Source: Moorella sp. E308F (lineage in GTDB: Bacteria; Bacillota; DSM-521; Neomoorellales; Neomoorellaceae). From it: DNA of 64,000 nucleotides. Shown piece after piece: positions 17,953 to 25,104 of the stretch. A program made the position numbers and the translations under genes. The stretch's first letter is position 1; each line of letters opens with the position of its first letter. The notes under the pieces were generated by a model. That model was not told where the DNA came from. It ran no database searches and saw only the letters and a program-made list of their open reading frames with translations. The DNA lies in NCBI RefSeq assembly GCF_006538365.1, contig NZ_BJKN01000001.1:799639-863638 (forward strand), given 5' to 3'.

Positions 17953-18410
17953 TCCCTGTACTGGAGCAGTGGCAGATATTTCTGGCGCTGTGCGGGGCAG
18001 GGCTTCTGCTGGCTTTCGCCTTTGATTGTTACCGCGTCGGCCGCTATTTCTGGCGGCCGGAACGTTTGTGCACCCATATAGGCGATGCCTTGTTCTGGCT
18101 AATTTTTACCGTGCTAACCTTTATTTTGCTGATGCTAATTAACTGGGGTGAGATACGGGCCTATGTTTTCCTGGCCCTGGGCCTGGGCTTCGCTCTCTAT
18201 ACCGGTTTCTTAAGCCGGGGAACGCGCCGCCGGTTATACACTGGTGGGCGTCTCCTGGCCGGGATGATAGCCTCCGGCCGCCATTTTATAAGGCAGACAT
18301 TTCTTATTGTTATTATTCCGGGGCGGCTGATTTTTAGGTGGGTAGGGTTCCCTGTCGCAGCCTTGAAACTTTTCCTGCGCCGCCATCACCCTGGTGGTCC
18401 GCCACCATAA
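17949..18410 (+). CDS. yabQ: Spore cortex membrane protein YabQ
   Basis: A 153-residue protein with about four membrane segments (roughly 10-30, 43-63, 68-86 and 110-130) and the YabQ N-terminal pattern ending FAFDCYRVGRYFWRP. In Bacillus YabQ localises to the outer forespore membrane and is required for the spore cortex. It is coupled to yabP. The C-terminal tail is basic and cytosolic by charge. The cluster continues through a small HTH protein to divIC. Confidence 0.88.
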   Translation: MIPVLEQWQIFLALCGAGLLLAFAFDCYRVGRYFWRPERLCTHIGDALFWLIFTVLTFILLMLINWGEIRAYVFLALGLGFALYTGFLSRGTRRRLYTGGRLLAGMIASGRHFIRQTFLIVIIPGRLIFRWVGFPVAALKLFLRRHHPGGPPP

Positions 18411-18458
18411 TTATTTTTACCACCGGGAGGATTTTTTCCCAGAAAGGCGAAATATAAA

Positions 18459-18503
18459 TTTGTCCAATATTTGTCCACAACATGTGCATAACTTGTGGAT
18501 AAA
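18459..18503. promoter_or_regulatory. Cluster of DnaA-box-like sites forming a dyad
   Basis: A perfect DnaA box on the minus strand (TGTGGATAA, 18494-18502), an opposed near-box TTGTCCACA (18471-18479, one mismatch to TTATCCACA), and a weaker TTTGTCCA at 18459. The two main boxes form an inverted repeat of 11 bp with a 12-bp gap. They lie just ahead of the HTH gene and overlap its leader. Confidence 0.55.
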
Positions 18504-18518
18504 CGTGGGGAAAATGGC

Positions 18519-18743
18519 GTGCAGATTGAGATTCGTGGAGCAGAAAAGCTGAGTTTCCGGGAACGCCAGGTGGTGGCTTTGAAAGAAATGGGCCTCAGCA
18601 ATGAGGAAGTAGCGCGTCGCTTGAACTTGAGCACCAGCAGCGTGGCCACCCTTTACCACCGGGCCCGGACCAAAGGCTACCAGGTGGTAATTGTCATGCC
18701 CGGTGACGTCCTGGGGATATTTGCAGGTGAAGAAGATGGGTAA
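18519..18743 (+). CDS. Small LuxR/sigma-like helix-turn-helix protein
   Basis: A 74-residue protein made almost wholly of a LuxR/sigma region 4-like helix-turn-helix: LSFRERQVVALKEMGLSNEE, then VARRLNLSTSSVATLYHRA. It ends with a short hydrophobic strand and acidic tail. No receiver or sensor domain is present. GTG at 18519 behind GTGGGGA is preferred; an earlier GTG at 18495 lies within the DnaA-box dyad. The last eight bases overlap divIC. I recall similar proteins in related clostridia at this locus, but know no function. Confidence 0.7.
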   Translation: MQIEIRGAEKLSFRERQVVALKEMGLSNEEVARRLNLSTSSVATLYHRARTKGYQVVIVMPGDVLGIFAGEEDG

Positions 18744-19080
18744 GGTAGTGCGATTTCCCAAAAAGCGTTCTCATTGGCCAGCTATTTTAGCGGCCATCAT
18801 CGCAATCTATTTTTTATACTCCTTTATTCGTTTGGGCCTGGCACTGTACCAGACCAACCTCCAGATTAAGGCCTGCCAGGAACAGAAAGCAGTTTTAATG
18901 GCCGAAAGCAACCGCCTCCATGAGCAGATTAAAGAACTCCATAACGATAGTTACATAGAGCGGATGGCCCGGGAAGAATTGGGGCTTGTAAAACCCGGGG
19001 AAACAGTAATTATACCGGCGGTACCGGGCCAGGTGCGACCCTATATTCCTCCTCGCCCGGGGCAGCAATTTCGTGATTAA
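18736..19080 (+). CDS. divIC: Septum formation initiator, DivIC/FtsB family
   Basis: Bitopic divisome protein of 114 residues. A short basic cytoplasmic N-terminus is followed by one membrane helix (about 14-34) and a coiled coil (about 37-75, from YQTNLQIKACQEQ to LHEQIKELHND). The conserved end IERMAREELGLVKPGE closes the domain. DivIC/FtsB works with FtsL and DivIB/FtsQ to activate septal wall synthesis. AGGTGA precedes the ATG at 18736, inside the end of the HTH gene, indicating coupling. Position before the S1-domain gene matches Bacillus. Confidence 0.9.
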   Translation: MGKVVRFPKKRSHWPAILAAIIAIYFLYSFIRLGLALYQTNLQIKACQEQKAVLMAESNRLHEQIKELHNDSYIERMAREELGLVKPGETVIIPAVPGQVRPYIPPRPGQQFRD

Positions 19081-19095
19081 AATTCCTCCAGGTTA

Positions 19096-19125
19096 TTGAC
19101 AAATTTCTTAACTCTTACATATAAT
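19096..19125 (+). promoter_or_regulatory. Strong sigma-A promoter of the S1-domain gene
   Basis: Consensus TTGACA (19096-19101) and TATAAT (19120-19125) with an 18-bp spacer, 40 bp before the start codon. Confidence 0.85.
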
Positions 19126-19164
19126 GTGATTAGCTTTAACGAGAACAGGAGGAATAACATTCGT

Positions 19165-19563
19165 ATGTCCATTGCCGTGGGCACCGTAGTGGAAGGAGTG
19201 GTCAGCGGGATCACCAGATTCGGTGCCTTTGTTGAATTACCCGGTGGGCTCACTGGTCTGGTCCATATTTCTGAGGTGGCCGACACCTTTGTGAAAGATG
19301 TAAAGGATTTTATTAAGGAAAAGGACCGGGTAAAGGTTAAAGTCATCAACATTGACGAAAATGGTAAAATAGGCCTTTCTATTAAGCGTGCTGATCCCAA
19401 TTATGACGAAAACCGGCGCGGGCGCCGCCACGGACGGGTTGCTGCGTCAGCTTCCTTTGAGGACAAGTTGGCTCGTTTCTTGAAGGAAAGCGACGAACGT
19501 TTACAGGATTTAAAGCGGCACACGGAAGCCAAACGTGGCGGCCGGGGCGCACGCGGATTTTGA
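19165..19563 (+). CDS. yabR: S1 domain RNA-binding protein, YabR type
   Basis: A 132-residue protein. The N-terminal S1 domain (about 1-72) is typical: VGTVVEGVVSGITRFGAFVE, LVHISEVAD and GKIGLSIKRA. A basic, Arg/Lys-rich tail follows. It probably binds mRNA or the ribosome; Bacillus YabR is not well characterised. The ATG at 19165 matches the MSI.VG opening of the homologue as I recall it. The AGGAGG site is 12 nt upstream, slightly far. A terminator follows. Confidence 0.9.
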   Translation: MSIAVGTVVEGVVSGITRFGAFVELPGGLTGLVHISEVADTFVKDVKDFIKEKDRVKVKVINIDENGKIGLSIKRADPNYDENRRGRRHGRVAASASFEDKLARFLKESDERLQDLKRHTEAKRGGRGARGF

Positions 19564-19575
19564 GGCAAACCAGAC

Positions 19576-19601
19576 GGGCACCTAGGGGTGCCCTTTATTT
19601 T
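19576..19601 (+). terminator. Intrinsic terminator after yabR
   Basis: GGGCACC (19576-19582) pairs with GGTGCCC (19587-19593), TAGG loop, followed by TTTATTTT. Confidence 0.85.
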
Positions 19602-19615
19602 GCAGGTGAGCTGGA

Positions 19616-20581
19616 ATGACATGCTATGCAGCCCTGGATATTGGTTCTAATTCCGTCCGCCTGCTGGTGGGTAAGGTGCAGGGTACCTCCGTGCAGCCCT
19701 TGCGGACCGCACTCCGCAGCACCAGGCTGCTGGCCGGTGCAGTAAACGGGTGGCTGCAGGAGGAAGCCGTCCAGCGGACGGTGACAGCCGTCGCCGAACT
19801 GGCCGCCCTGGCCCGGGACTACCAGCCCCGGGATGTGGTATGCGTTGCTACCAGTGCCGCCCGGGAGGCCCGTAACCCGGAACTTTTGCGGGCCGGGGTG
19901 AGCGATGATGCCGGGCTGGACCTGATCATTATCGACGGCCATACAGAAGCCCGCCTGGCTTACCAGGGCGCCCTGGCAGGCTTTAAGGAGCCCGTCGCCA
20001 ATCCGCTGGTAATCGATATCGGCGGCGGCAGTACGGAACTCAGCTGGCAGGATGAAGACCGGCTACAGCTGGTGAGCGTTAAGGTAGGTGCCGTGCGGGC
20101 CACGGAAACGGCCATGTCAAGGGTGGCTATGGAGACCATGCTGGCCCCTGTGCTCGCCCGAGCACGAAAAGTGCGGCCGGGGCAAATTATTGGAACCGGC
20201 GGCACCATAACTACCGTCGCCGCTTTAGAACTGGGGTTGGAGCATTATCAACCGGAACTGGTTCACGGTATGCTCTTAACTACTGAACAGGTGCAAAGCT
20301 GGCGCCGGCGTCTCGCGGTCATGCCCCTGGCAGAGAGACGGAAGCTTCCCGGCCTGCAGCCGGAACGAGCCGACATCATTGTCGCTGGCGTGACCATCCT
20401 GGAAATTATCCTCGCCGGACTGGTTGCAAGGGATGTGGTAGTTAGCGAGGCCGACCTCCTTTGGGGTTTACTGCTGGCCCGGGCTCGGGGGGAAAAGCTG
20501 GGAAAATATGATATCCCTGGCCCGGCTGGGGGCAGTCATTATGCCACCCATGGCCTTTTATTACCACCCCAGGACCGTTGA
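19616..20581 (+). CDS. Ppx/GppA phosphatase family protein
   Basis: A 321-residue exopolyphosphatase / guanosine pentaphosphate phosphatase of the actin-like ATPase fold. The two phosphate-binding signatures are ALDIGSNSVRLLV (6-18) and VIDIGGGSTELSW (about 137-149); the adenosine-type motif GTGGTITTVAAL is at about 187-198. At this length it is the short, two-domain form without the C-terminal HD domain of E. coli Ppx. Either polyphosphate or pppGpp may be the substrate. It follows the yabR terminator, in the divIC-yabR-ppx order common in Firmicutes. Confidence 0.9.
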   Translation: MTCYAALDIGSNSVRLLVGKVQGTSVQPLRTALRSTRLLAGAVNGWLQEEAVQRTVTAVAELAALARDYQPRDVVCVATSAAREARNPELLRAGVSDDAGLDLIIIDGHTEARLAYQGALAGFKEPVANPLVIDIGGGSTELSWQDEDRLQLVSVKVGAVRATETAMSRVAMETMLAPVLARARKVRPGQIIGTGGTITTVAALELGLEHYQPELVHGMLLTTEQVQSWRRRLAVMPLAERRKLPGLQPERADIIVAGVTILEIILAGLVARDVVVSEADLLWGLLLARARGEKLGKYDIPGPAGGSHYATHGLLLPPQDR

Positions 20582-20634
20582 CGAAGAGGTCAACCACCTG
20601 GCCAAAAACAATAAATTTTGTGAGGTAGAGGGAA

Positions 20635-21036
20635 TTGCGACCGTTAACTTATATCGCCGGCAGGGGCCGGTATCGTATATTCTGCCGGGTATTCGCTACC
20701 AGGGAGGGCTATATAGCCCACCTTATGGGCGGTACCAGACCCCATGTAGGTGCTGTGGCCCTGGGTTTACCGCGGCCAAGCCTAAAAGAAAACTGCATGA
20801 GTGCCACCACTTCGGTATTAACCCTCCTGGGCCATAAGGATGATGAACTGGCCCGCCCGGCGGCAGCGAAGCTCGCGGCCGGTTTGAACGCGCCGGTGGT
20901 GGTAGTTGCCGGGGTGCATATAGATAGGGCCGTTCCTGAAGAGCTGGCTCGCCTGGAGGCTAATACCCGCCGGGCGGTGGAGGGTATCATCAAGGTCTGG
21001 CATCGGGAACTGCAAAGCCGAGGGCCCTCAAAGTAG
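20635..21036 (+). CDS. LpdD-like (prenylated flavin chaperone/proteinase-inhibitor type) protein
   Basis: A 133-residue protein. It matches, from memory, the LpdD-like family: GRGRYRIFCRVF, then GGTRPHVGAVALGLPRPSL, SATTSVLTLLGHKDDELARP and VVVVAGVHIDRAVPEELARL. LpdD accompanies UbiD-type gallate decarboxylase in lactobacilli and is proposed to help load prenylated FMN. No ubiD or ubiX gene is in this window. TTG at 20635 follows GAGGTAGAGGG. The last 47 bp overlap the convergent L,D-transpeptidase gene, an unusually long 3' overlap. Confidence 0.55.
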   Translation: MRPLTYIAGRGRYRIFCRVFATREGYIAHLMGGTRPHVGAVALGLPRPSLKENCMSATTSVLTLLGHKDDELARPAAAKLAAGLNAPVVVVAGVHIDRAVPEELARLEANTRRAVEGIIKVWHRELQSRGPSK

Positions 21037-21946
21037 TTATATCAGCCACTCCGGTGGCCTTTAAGCCATGGTGGAGCTGAAATTCCCTGACGGCCAGTTC
21101 CGTCATCAGACCGTAGTCGCCGTCGGTAGGGCCAAAAAGGTAAAACCCTTTTTCCCGGAGTCTGGCCTGCAGGGTTACTACTTCCGGTGAACCCGAACCT
21201 GGTTTCAAGGGACCGGTCGGCGGGATGTAGGGCCCTTTAACGATTACCGGAGTGCCTACAGGTAACCAGGAATAGATTTCTTCAATATCTTTGTTGTACA
21301 TGCGAAAGCAGCCCGACGAGGCCGCCCAGCCGATAGACCAGGGACGATTGGTGCCATGGATGCCATAGTTACCCCACGGGACATTGAGGCCCATCCAGCG
21401 GGTGCCAAAGGCGCCGCCGGCCTCATAAGCTTTATCGGTAATTTTCCACTCCCCAACCGGCGAAGGGCTGGTATATTTGCCAATGGCCACGGGGTACTGG
21501 CGGAAGACCTGGCCCTCTACCAGGATGGTAAGGACCAGGCGATCGGTATCAACGATAACTATAAGGTTTTTACCCGGTGGCGGGGCCGTCCTGGAAGCGT
21601 TGCTGGAGTTTGCGGCACCCTGGGCCAGGGCCGACCAGGTTGCCGGGTCTACCTGGCCCAGAGGGGCTAACCCCCGGTCTTTCTGGAAGTTAACGACAGC
21701 CCGGTTGGTGGCACTGTCATAAACGCCGCTCATGGGGCCGATGTAATAACCAAGCTGGGCCAGGCGCAATTGGAGGTTGCTGACGTCCGGCCCGCGCATG
21801 GGGGGATGGGTCAGCTTTAACAACCGTTCTTCGTCGTAGCAGGGGCACGGTTCGTGGGCCCAGGCCGCTGCCGGTGCTATAGATAGCATTATAAAAATAA
21901 AGATGACCTGGAAAACTAGGAGCCAGGACAACTTGCGCTGCTGCAA
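20990..21946 (-). CDS. L,D-transpeptidase with two peptidoglycan-binding domains
   Basis: Secreted cell-wall enzyme of 318 residues. A signal peptide covers about 1-30. A peptidoglycan-binding domain follows (about 50-110: GPDVSNLQLRLAQLGYYIGP). The YkuD catalytic domain (about 127-240) has the signature HGTNRP...SSGCFRM with its nucleophilic Cys. A second peptidoglycan-binding domain closes the protein (about 250-312). YkuD enzymes make 3-3 cross-links or attach proteins to peptidoglycan; in Bacillus YkuD is a spore protein. The upstream leader contains paired hairpins. The 3' end overlaps the LpdD-like gene. Confidence 0.92.
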   Translation of the reverse strand: MQQRKLSWLLVFQVIFIFIMLSIAPAAAWAHEPCPCYDEERLLKLTHPPMRGPDVSNLQLRLAQLGYYIGPMSGVYDSATNRAVVNFQKDRGLAPLGQVDPATWSALAQGAANSSNASRTAPPPGKNLIVIVDTDRLVLTILVEGQVFRQYPVAIGKYTSPSPVGEWKITDKAYEAGGAFGTRWMGLNVPWGNYGIHGTNRPWSIGWAASSGCFRMYNKDIEEIYSWLPVGTPVIVKGPYIPPTGPLKPGSGSPEVVTLQARLREKGFYLFGPTDGDYGLMTELAVREFQLHHGLKATGVADITTLRALGFAVPDARP

Positions 21947-21991
21947 TGTATCTCCCTCACAGTAGCTGATTGTAGAGGTACCGTTTATGTC

Positions 21992-22047
21992 GGCGAACCC
22001 TTGAGGGTATTACCCCCGCAAATCAAATGGCGAACACCTCAAAGGTG
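21992..22047 (-). promoter_or_regulatory. Twin hairpin modules in the L,D-transpeptidase leader
   Basis: Two modules 37 bp apart, each GGCGAA on the plus strand followed by a short hairpin: ACCCT-TG-AGGGT (21997-22008) and CACCT-CAA-AGGTG (22035-22047). On the minus strand each hairpin is followed by TTCGCC. They lie 46-101 nt upstream of the L,D-transpeptidase start. No known riboswitch class could be matched by eye. The rest of the 21947-22187 gap shows nothing supportable. Confidence 0.35.
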
Positions 22048-22187
22048 ACTGTCGCGTAATATAGTATTTCCCAGAACCGTTTTCCTTTACAGCCTTCACC
22101 TTGATAACTTGCACCGGGGGTTTAGCCGGCCAGGGTTAGGGGTACATTAATCGGGGAATAAAATAAAAAACTAGGGAAGGTTATTTT

Positions 22188-22619
22188 ATGTGGTTGGCGC
22201 TTTTAATGGCACTGGTTTCAGGTATAGCCATGGCCTTTCAGGGCTCTCTAAATTCGGCCCTGGGAAAAATTATTGGCCTACTACAGGCTACCCTGGTCGT
22301 TCACCTCACGGCCACCCTGACAGTGATTATCCTTCTTTTTACCCCTTTAAGCGGCGGCAGTTTGAGTAAGTTGCTCCACTGCCCCTGGTACCTCTGGCTG
22401 GGAGGCCTCATTGGCGTTCTTATAACTTACGGCGTAGTGGCCAGCATCCCCAGGGTAGGCGTGGCCCTGGCCACCACGGCTATTATTGTCGGCCAGGTAT
22501 CTACCGCCCTGCTAATTGATCATTTTGGTTTATTTGGCCTGGATAAAATGCCCTTTACCTGGTGGAAGGCCGCCGGCCTGGTACTCCTGGCTACCGGCGC
22601 CAGGCTGATGCTGAATTGA
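22188..22619 (+). CDS. DMT-family transporter, DUF606/YdcZ type
   Basis: A 143-residue hydrophobic protein with about five transmembrane helices. The family pattern is present at the start (LVSGIAMAFQGSLNSALGK) and end (WWKAAGLVLLATGARLML). DUF606/YdcZ proteins belong to the drug/metabolite transporter superfamily as half-size units, often acting in pairs; substrates are unknown. GGAAGG precedes the ATG. No partner half-transporter is adjacent. Two tRNA genes follow. Confidence 0.85.
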   Translation: MWLALLMALVSGIAMAFQGSLNSALGKIIGLLQATLVVHLTATLTVIILLFTPLSGGSLSKLLHCPWYLWLGGLIGVLITYGVVASIPRVGVALATTAIIVGQVSTALLIDHFGLFGLDKMPFTWWKAAGLVLLATGARLMLN

Positions 22620-22631
22620 GCCGCCTACCCC

Positions 22632-22660
22632 TTGACAAAAGGGTAAGATTCAGGCATAAT
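22632..22660 (+). promoter_or_regulatory. Promoter of the tRNA-Met/tRNA-Glu operon
   Basis: TTGACA (22632-22637), a 17-bp spacer, CATAAT (22655-22660). Transcription would start about five bases before the first tRNA. Confidence 0.85.
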
Positions 22661-22671
22661 ATCTTCTGCAT

Positions 22672-22748
22672 GGCGGTGTAGCTCAGCTGGTCAGAGCATG
22701 CGGTTCATACCCGCAGTGTCGTAGGTTCGAATCCTACCACCGCTACCA
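22672..22748 (+). tRNA. tRNA-Met (CAT), elongator
   Basis: A 77-nt cloverleaf with encoded CCA. Anticodon CAT (22706-22708) in a seven-base loop over the stem TGCGG/CCGCA, D-loop AGCTCAGCTGGTCAGAGC, T-arm with GGTTCGAATCC. The first acceptor pair is G.U, as in the Bacillus elongator tRNA-Met that I recall. Lacking the C1-A72 mismatch and the three G-C pairs of initiators, it is not the initiator. Confidence 0.95.
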
Positions 22749-22759
22749 TTTTATGATCT

Positions 22760-22834
22760 GGCCCGTTAGTCAAGGGGTTAAGACACCGGTCTTTCAAGCC
22801 GGTAACAGGGGTTCGAATCCCCTACGGGCCACCA
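22760..22834 (+). tRNA. tRNA-Glu (TTC)
   Basis: A 75-nt cloverleaf with encoded CCA. Acceptor stem GGCCCGT/ACGGGCC, anticodon TTC at 22793-22795 in the loop CTTTCAA, T-arm GGGGTTCGAATCCCC. It is 11 nt downstream of tRNA-Met and co-transcribed with it. Confidence 0.97.
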
Positions 22835-22839
22835 GTAAA

Positions 22840-22867
22840 ACCACCCTGAAAAAAGGGTGGTTTTTTT
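22840..22867 (+). terminator. Intrinsic terminator of the tRNA operon
   Basis: ACCACCCT (22840-22847) pairs with AGGGTGGT (22854-22861), followed by six further T residues. Confidence 0.95.
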
Positions 22868-22932
22868 GTCGAAAGATTGTCCGCCACCGCTGCCTGAAGA
22901 TGACAAGATTTTAGCGGAAAAGGGCGTATAAT
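22867..22932 (+). promoter_or_regulatory. Spo0A-controlled type promoter of spoIIE
   Basis: A perfect 0A box TGTCGAA (22867-22873) directly after the tRNA terminator; a -35-like ATGACA (22900-22905) that overlaps a near 0A box TGACAAG (22901-22907); a 21-bp spacer; TATAAT (22927-22932). Bacillus spoIIE and spoIIG promoters are known for over-long spacers of 21-22 bp and 0A boxes over the -35 region. Confidence 0.7.
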
Positions 22933-22964
22933 AGTTGCCAGGTAATGGTAAAGGCGGTGGTTTT

Positions 22965-25007
22965 ATGTCCGGCCAACCCGGAATTCATCCTTACCGGCGG
23001 GAAATCGAACTAACGGCGACAACCCGCCTGGGACTCGACTTTCTTTTCCTGGTGGCGGCATTTTTCCTGGCACGGGGGGTTTTGCTGGAGGAACTTTTCC
23101 CCTTTGGCCCGGCCTCAGTTATTACCGCCGCTGTGCGGCGGCCGCGCCTCCTCTGGCCAGTGGTCTTGATCAGCATGGCCGGCAGCTGGTTCAGCAGCAC
23201 TGCTCCAGTCTACAGCCGCCTGTTCCTTTTTTTATTGCTGGGACTAATTTTTAGCCTTTATCCTGCTTTACGCCGGGGCAGTATCTTAACCCAGGCCACC
23301 CTGGCGCCGGCGACCATTATCCTGGTCAGAGGATTGAGCCTTACTCTCTGGCAGCCTTCCTTTTATGGCTGGATTCAGGTAATCTTTGAAGCCCTTCTGG
23401 CCTGGGGATTGAGCCTCGCGTTTCTCTATGCCTCCATAACCACGCGGCAGGAAGAGCGCCTCCTGGGTGGAGGTCTCTTCCTCGTGGGGGTACTCCTGGG
23501 CCTGCAGGAATGGCGTTTTTTTGATCTTTCCCTGCAGGGCGTGATTAGTCGCTATATCATCCTGCTGGTATCCCTGGCGGGCGGGCCGGGGGCCGGGGCG
23601 GCAGCCGGGGCGGCGGTCGGCTTTTTGCCCAGCCTCTCCCAGCTGGTGACGCCGGCCCTGGCAGGGCTTCTCGCTTTTGCCGGTTTAATTGCCGGTTCTC
23701 TAAAAAGCCTGGGCAAACCGGGGGTTATCAGCGGCTTCCTGCTGGACCACCTGCTTTTAGCCAACTATTTCCTTGGACAAGAAAGTGTCCTGGCGGCTTT
23801 AAAGGAAGGGGTACTGGTCGCCCTGGCCCTGGTAGCTACTCCTTCTTTCCTGATCAACAACCTGCAGAGATTCCTTGCCGCACCGGTAAGCACGCCGGCG
23901 CTTAAAGAAGACCACGGACGGCAGGAGGCATTAAGGAAGGCCTTGAAAAGCCTGGCGCGGAGCCTTAAATTTACCGGTTTTAAGGAAAGTCCCGAGGTTA
24001 CCGTGCGCCAGGTAGCCCGGGCCACCTGCCGTGGTTGCCCGGCCGGCAAGGTCTGCTGGGAATTGGAAGGCGTGCAAATGGTAACCTTGCTGCAGGAACT
24101 ATTACAAAAGGGAAGCCATGGCTGCCTGACAACAGCCGATATACCTGAATGGCTGGCCTCACGTTGCAGCCGTTGCCGGGAACTCCTGGCGGCGTTGATA
24201 AGCGAGGCCAGCAAAATGCAAGTCCTTCCAGCAGAGAACAGCCTGAATACCTGGCTGGCGGCCACCTTTGAAACCCTGGCGGCAATGCTGGTGGAAGGGA
24301 AGGCCAAAGCAGGGGTCGGGGAAGAGGAAGGAAGGGAATCACCGCGGTGGAAGCTCACCGTTGGGACGGCGGCTACGCCCCGCTACAAGGCAGATGTTTC
24401 TGGCGATGCCTGTTTGGTAGCCAACCTGGAACCCGGGAGGCAGCTTCTGGTCCTGGGAGACGGCATGGGCGCCGGGCGGGAGGCTGCTGAAACAAGCTCT
24501 ACCGCCATCGAACTGGTGCGCGACCTGCTGGCAGCCGGCTTTACTCCGGAAAAGACCCTGCGGACCGTTAATATGATCCTCCTGTTAAGAACACCCCAAG
24601 AGAGCTTTACTACCTGCGATCTGACTTTAATCAACTGTGGTAACGGTACGGCTGAATTTTATAAACTGGGAGCGTGTCCCACCTTTATCCAACGGGATGG
24701 CCTGGTCAAAACCTTGAGCAGCCACTCTTTGCCGGTAGGGATCCTGGAAGACCTGCAGTTGGAACCCATGCGCGAAGAGCTGCAGGAAGGCGATTTGCTG
24801 GTCATGGTCAGCGACGGTGTCCTGGAAGCTCACCGGGACATAAACGAAAAGGAAAGATGGCTGGCTAAAGCTTTACAGCGGGTAGGCGATGCCCGGCCTC
24901 AGGAAATAGCCGACCGTCTATTAAAACAGGCACGGGCCCTCGTCGATGGTAAGCCTAGGGATGATATGACAGTCATGGTAGCCAGGATAGAAAGGACGGG
25001 CGTATAA
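22965..25007 (+). CDS. spoIIE: Stage II sporulation protein E, membrane serine phosphatase
   Basis: Membrane-bound PP2C phosphatase that dephosphorylates SpoIIAA to free sigma-F in the forespore and also helps polar septation. The N-terminal third (about 20-310) has about ten transmembrane segments. A central regulatory region contains several cysteines (CRGCPAGKVCWELE). The C-terminal PP2C domain (about 465-680) shows VLGDGMGAGREA, VMVSDGVLEA and RDDMTVMVARI with metal-binding Asp residues. ATG at 22965 follows AAAGGCGGTGG, giving 680 residues, clearly shorter than the Bacillus protein. tilS follows, as in many Firmicutes. Confidence 0.95.
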   Translation: MSGQPGIHPYRREIELTATTRLGLDFLFLVAAFFLARGVLLEELFPFGPASVITAAVRRPRLLWPVVLISMAGSWFSSTAPVYSRLFLFLLLGLIFSLYPALRRGSILTQATLAPATIILVRGLSLTLWQPSFYGWIQVIFEALLAWGLSLAFLYASITTRQEERLLGGGLFLVGVLLGLQEWRFFDLSLQGVISRYIILLVSLAGGPGAGAAAGAAVGFLPSLSQLVTPALAGLLAFAGLIAGSLKSLGKPGVISGFLLDHLLLANYFLGQESVLAALKEGVLVALALVATPSFLINNLQRFLAAPVSTPALKEDHGRQEALRKALKSLARSLKFTGFKESPEVTVRQVARATCRGCPAGKVCWELEGVQMVTLLQELLQKGSHGCLTTADIPEWLASRCSRCRELLAALISEASKMQVLPAENSLNTWLAATFETLAAMLVEGKAKAGVGEEEGRESPRWKLTVGTAATPRYKADVSGDACLVANLEPGRQLLVLGDGMGAGREAAETSSTAIELVRDLLAAGFTPEKTLRTVNMILLLRTPQESFTTCDLTLINCGNGTAEFYKLGACPTFIQRDGLVKTLSSHSLPVGILEDLQLEPMREELQEGDLLVMVSDGVLEAHRDINEKERWLAKALQRVGDARPQEIADRLLKQARALVDGKPRDDMTVMVARIERTGV

Positions 25008-25104
25008 TGTATTTTAATTAAGGAAAAACTCACCAGATGAAGCAGGAAAAAGGCCCGTCATGCCGAAATAAAGGCGATATGAAGACCTTTGAGGGTGGAC
25101 CTTT

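Noticed and set aside
19159-19164. ATT start codon for the S1-domain gene
   Set aside because: Spacing to AGGAGG would be better, but the ATG at 19165 matches the homologue N-terminus.
22672-22748. tRNA with CAT anticodon as initiator tRNA or tRNA-Ile2
   Set aside because: It lacks initiator features (C1-A72 mismatch, three G-C pairs at the anticodon stem) and closely resembles the Bacillus elongator tRNA-Met as I recall it, including the terminal G.U pair.
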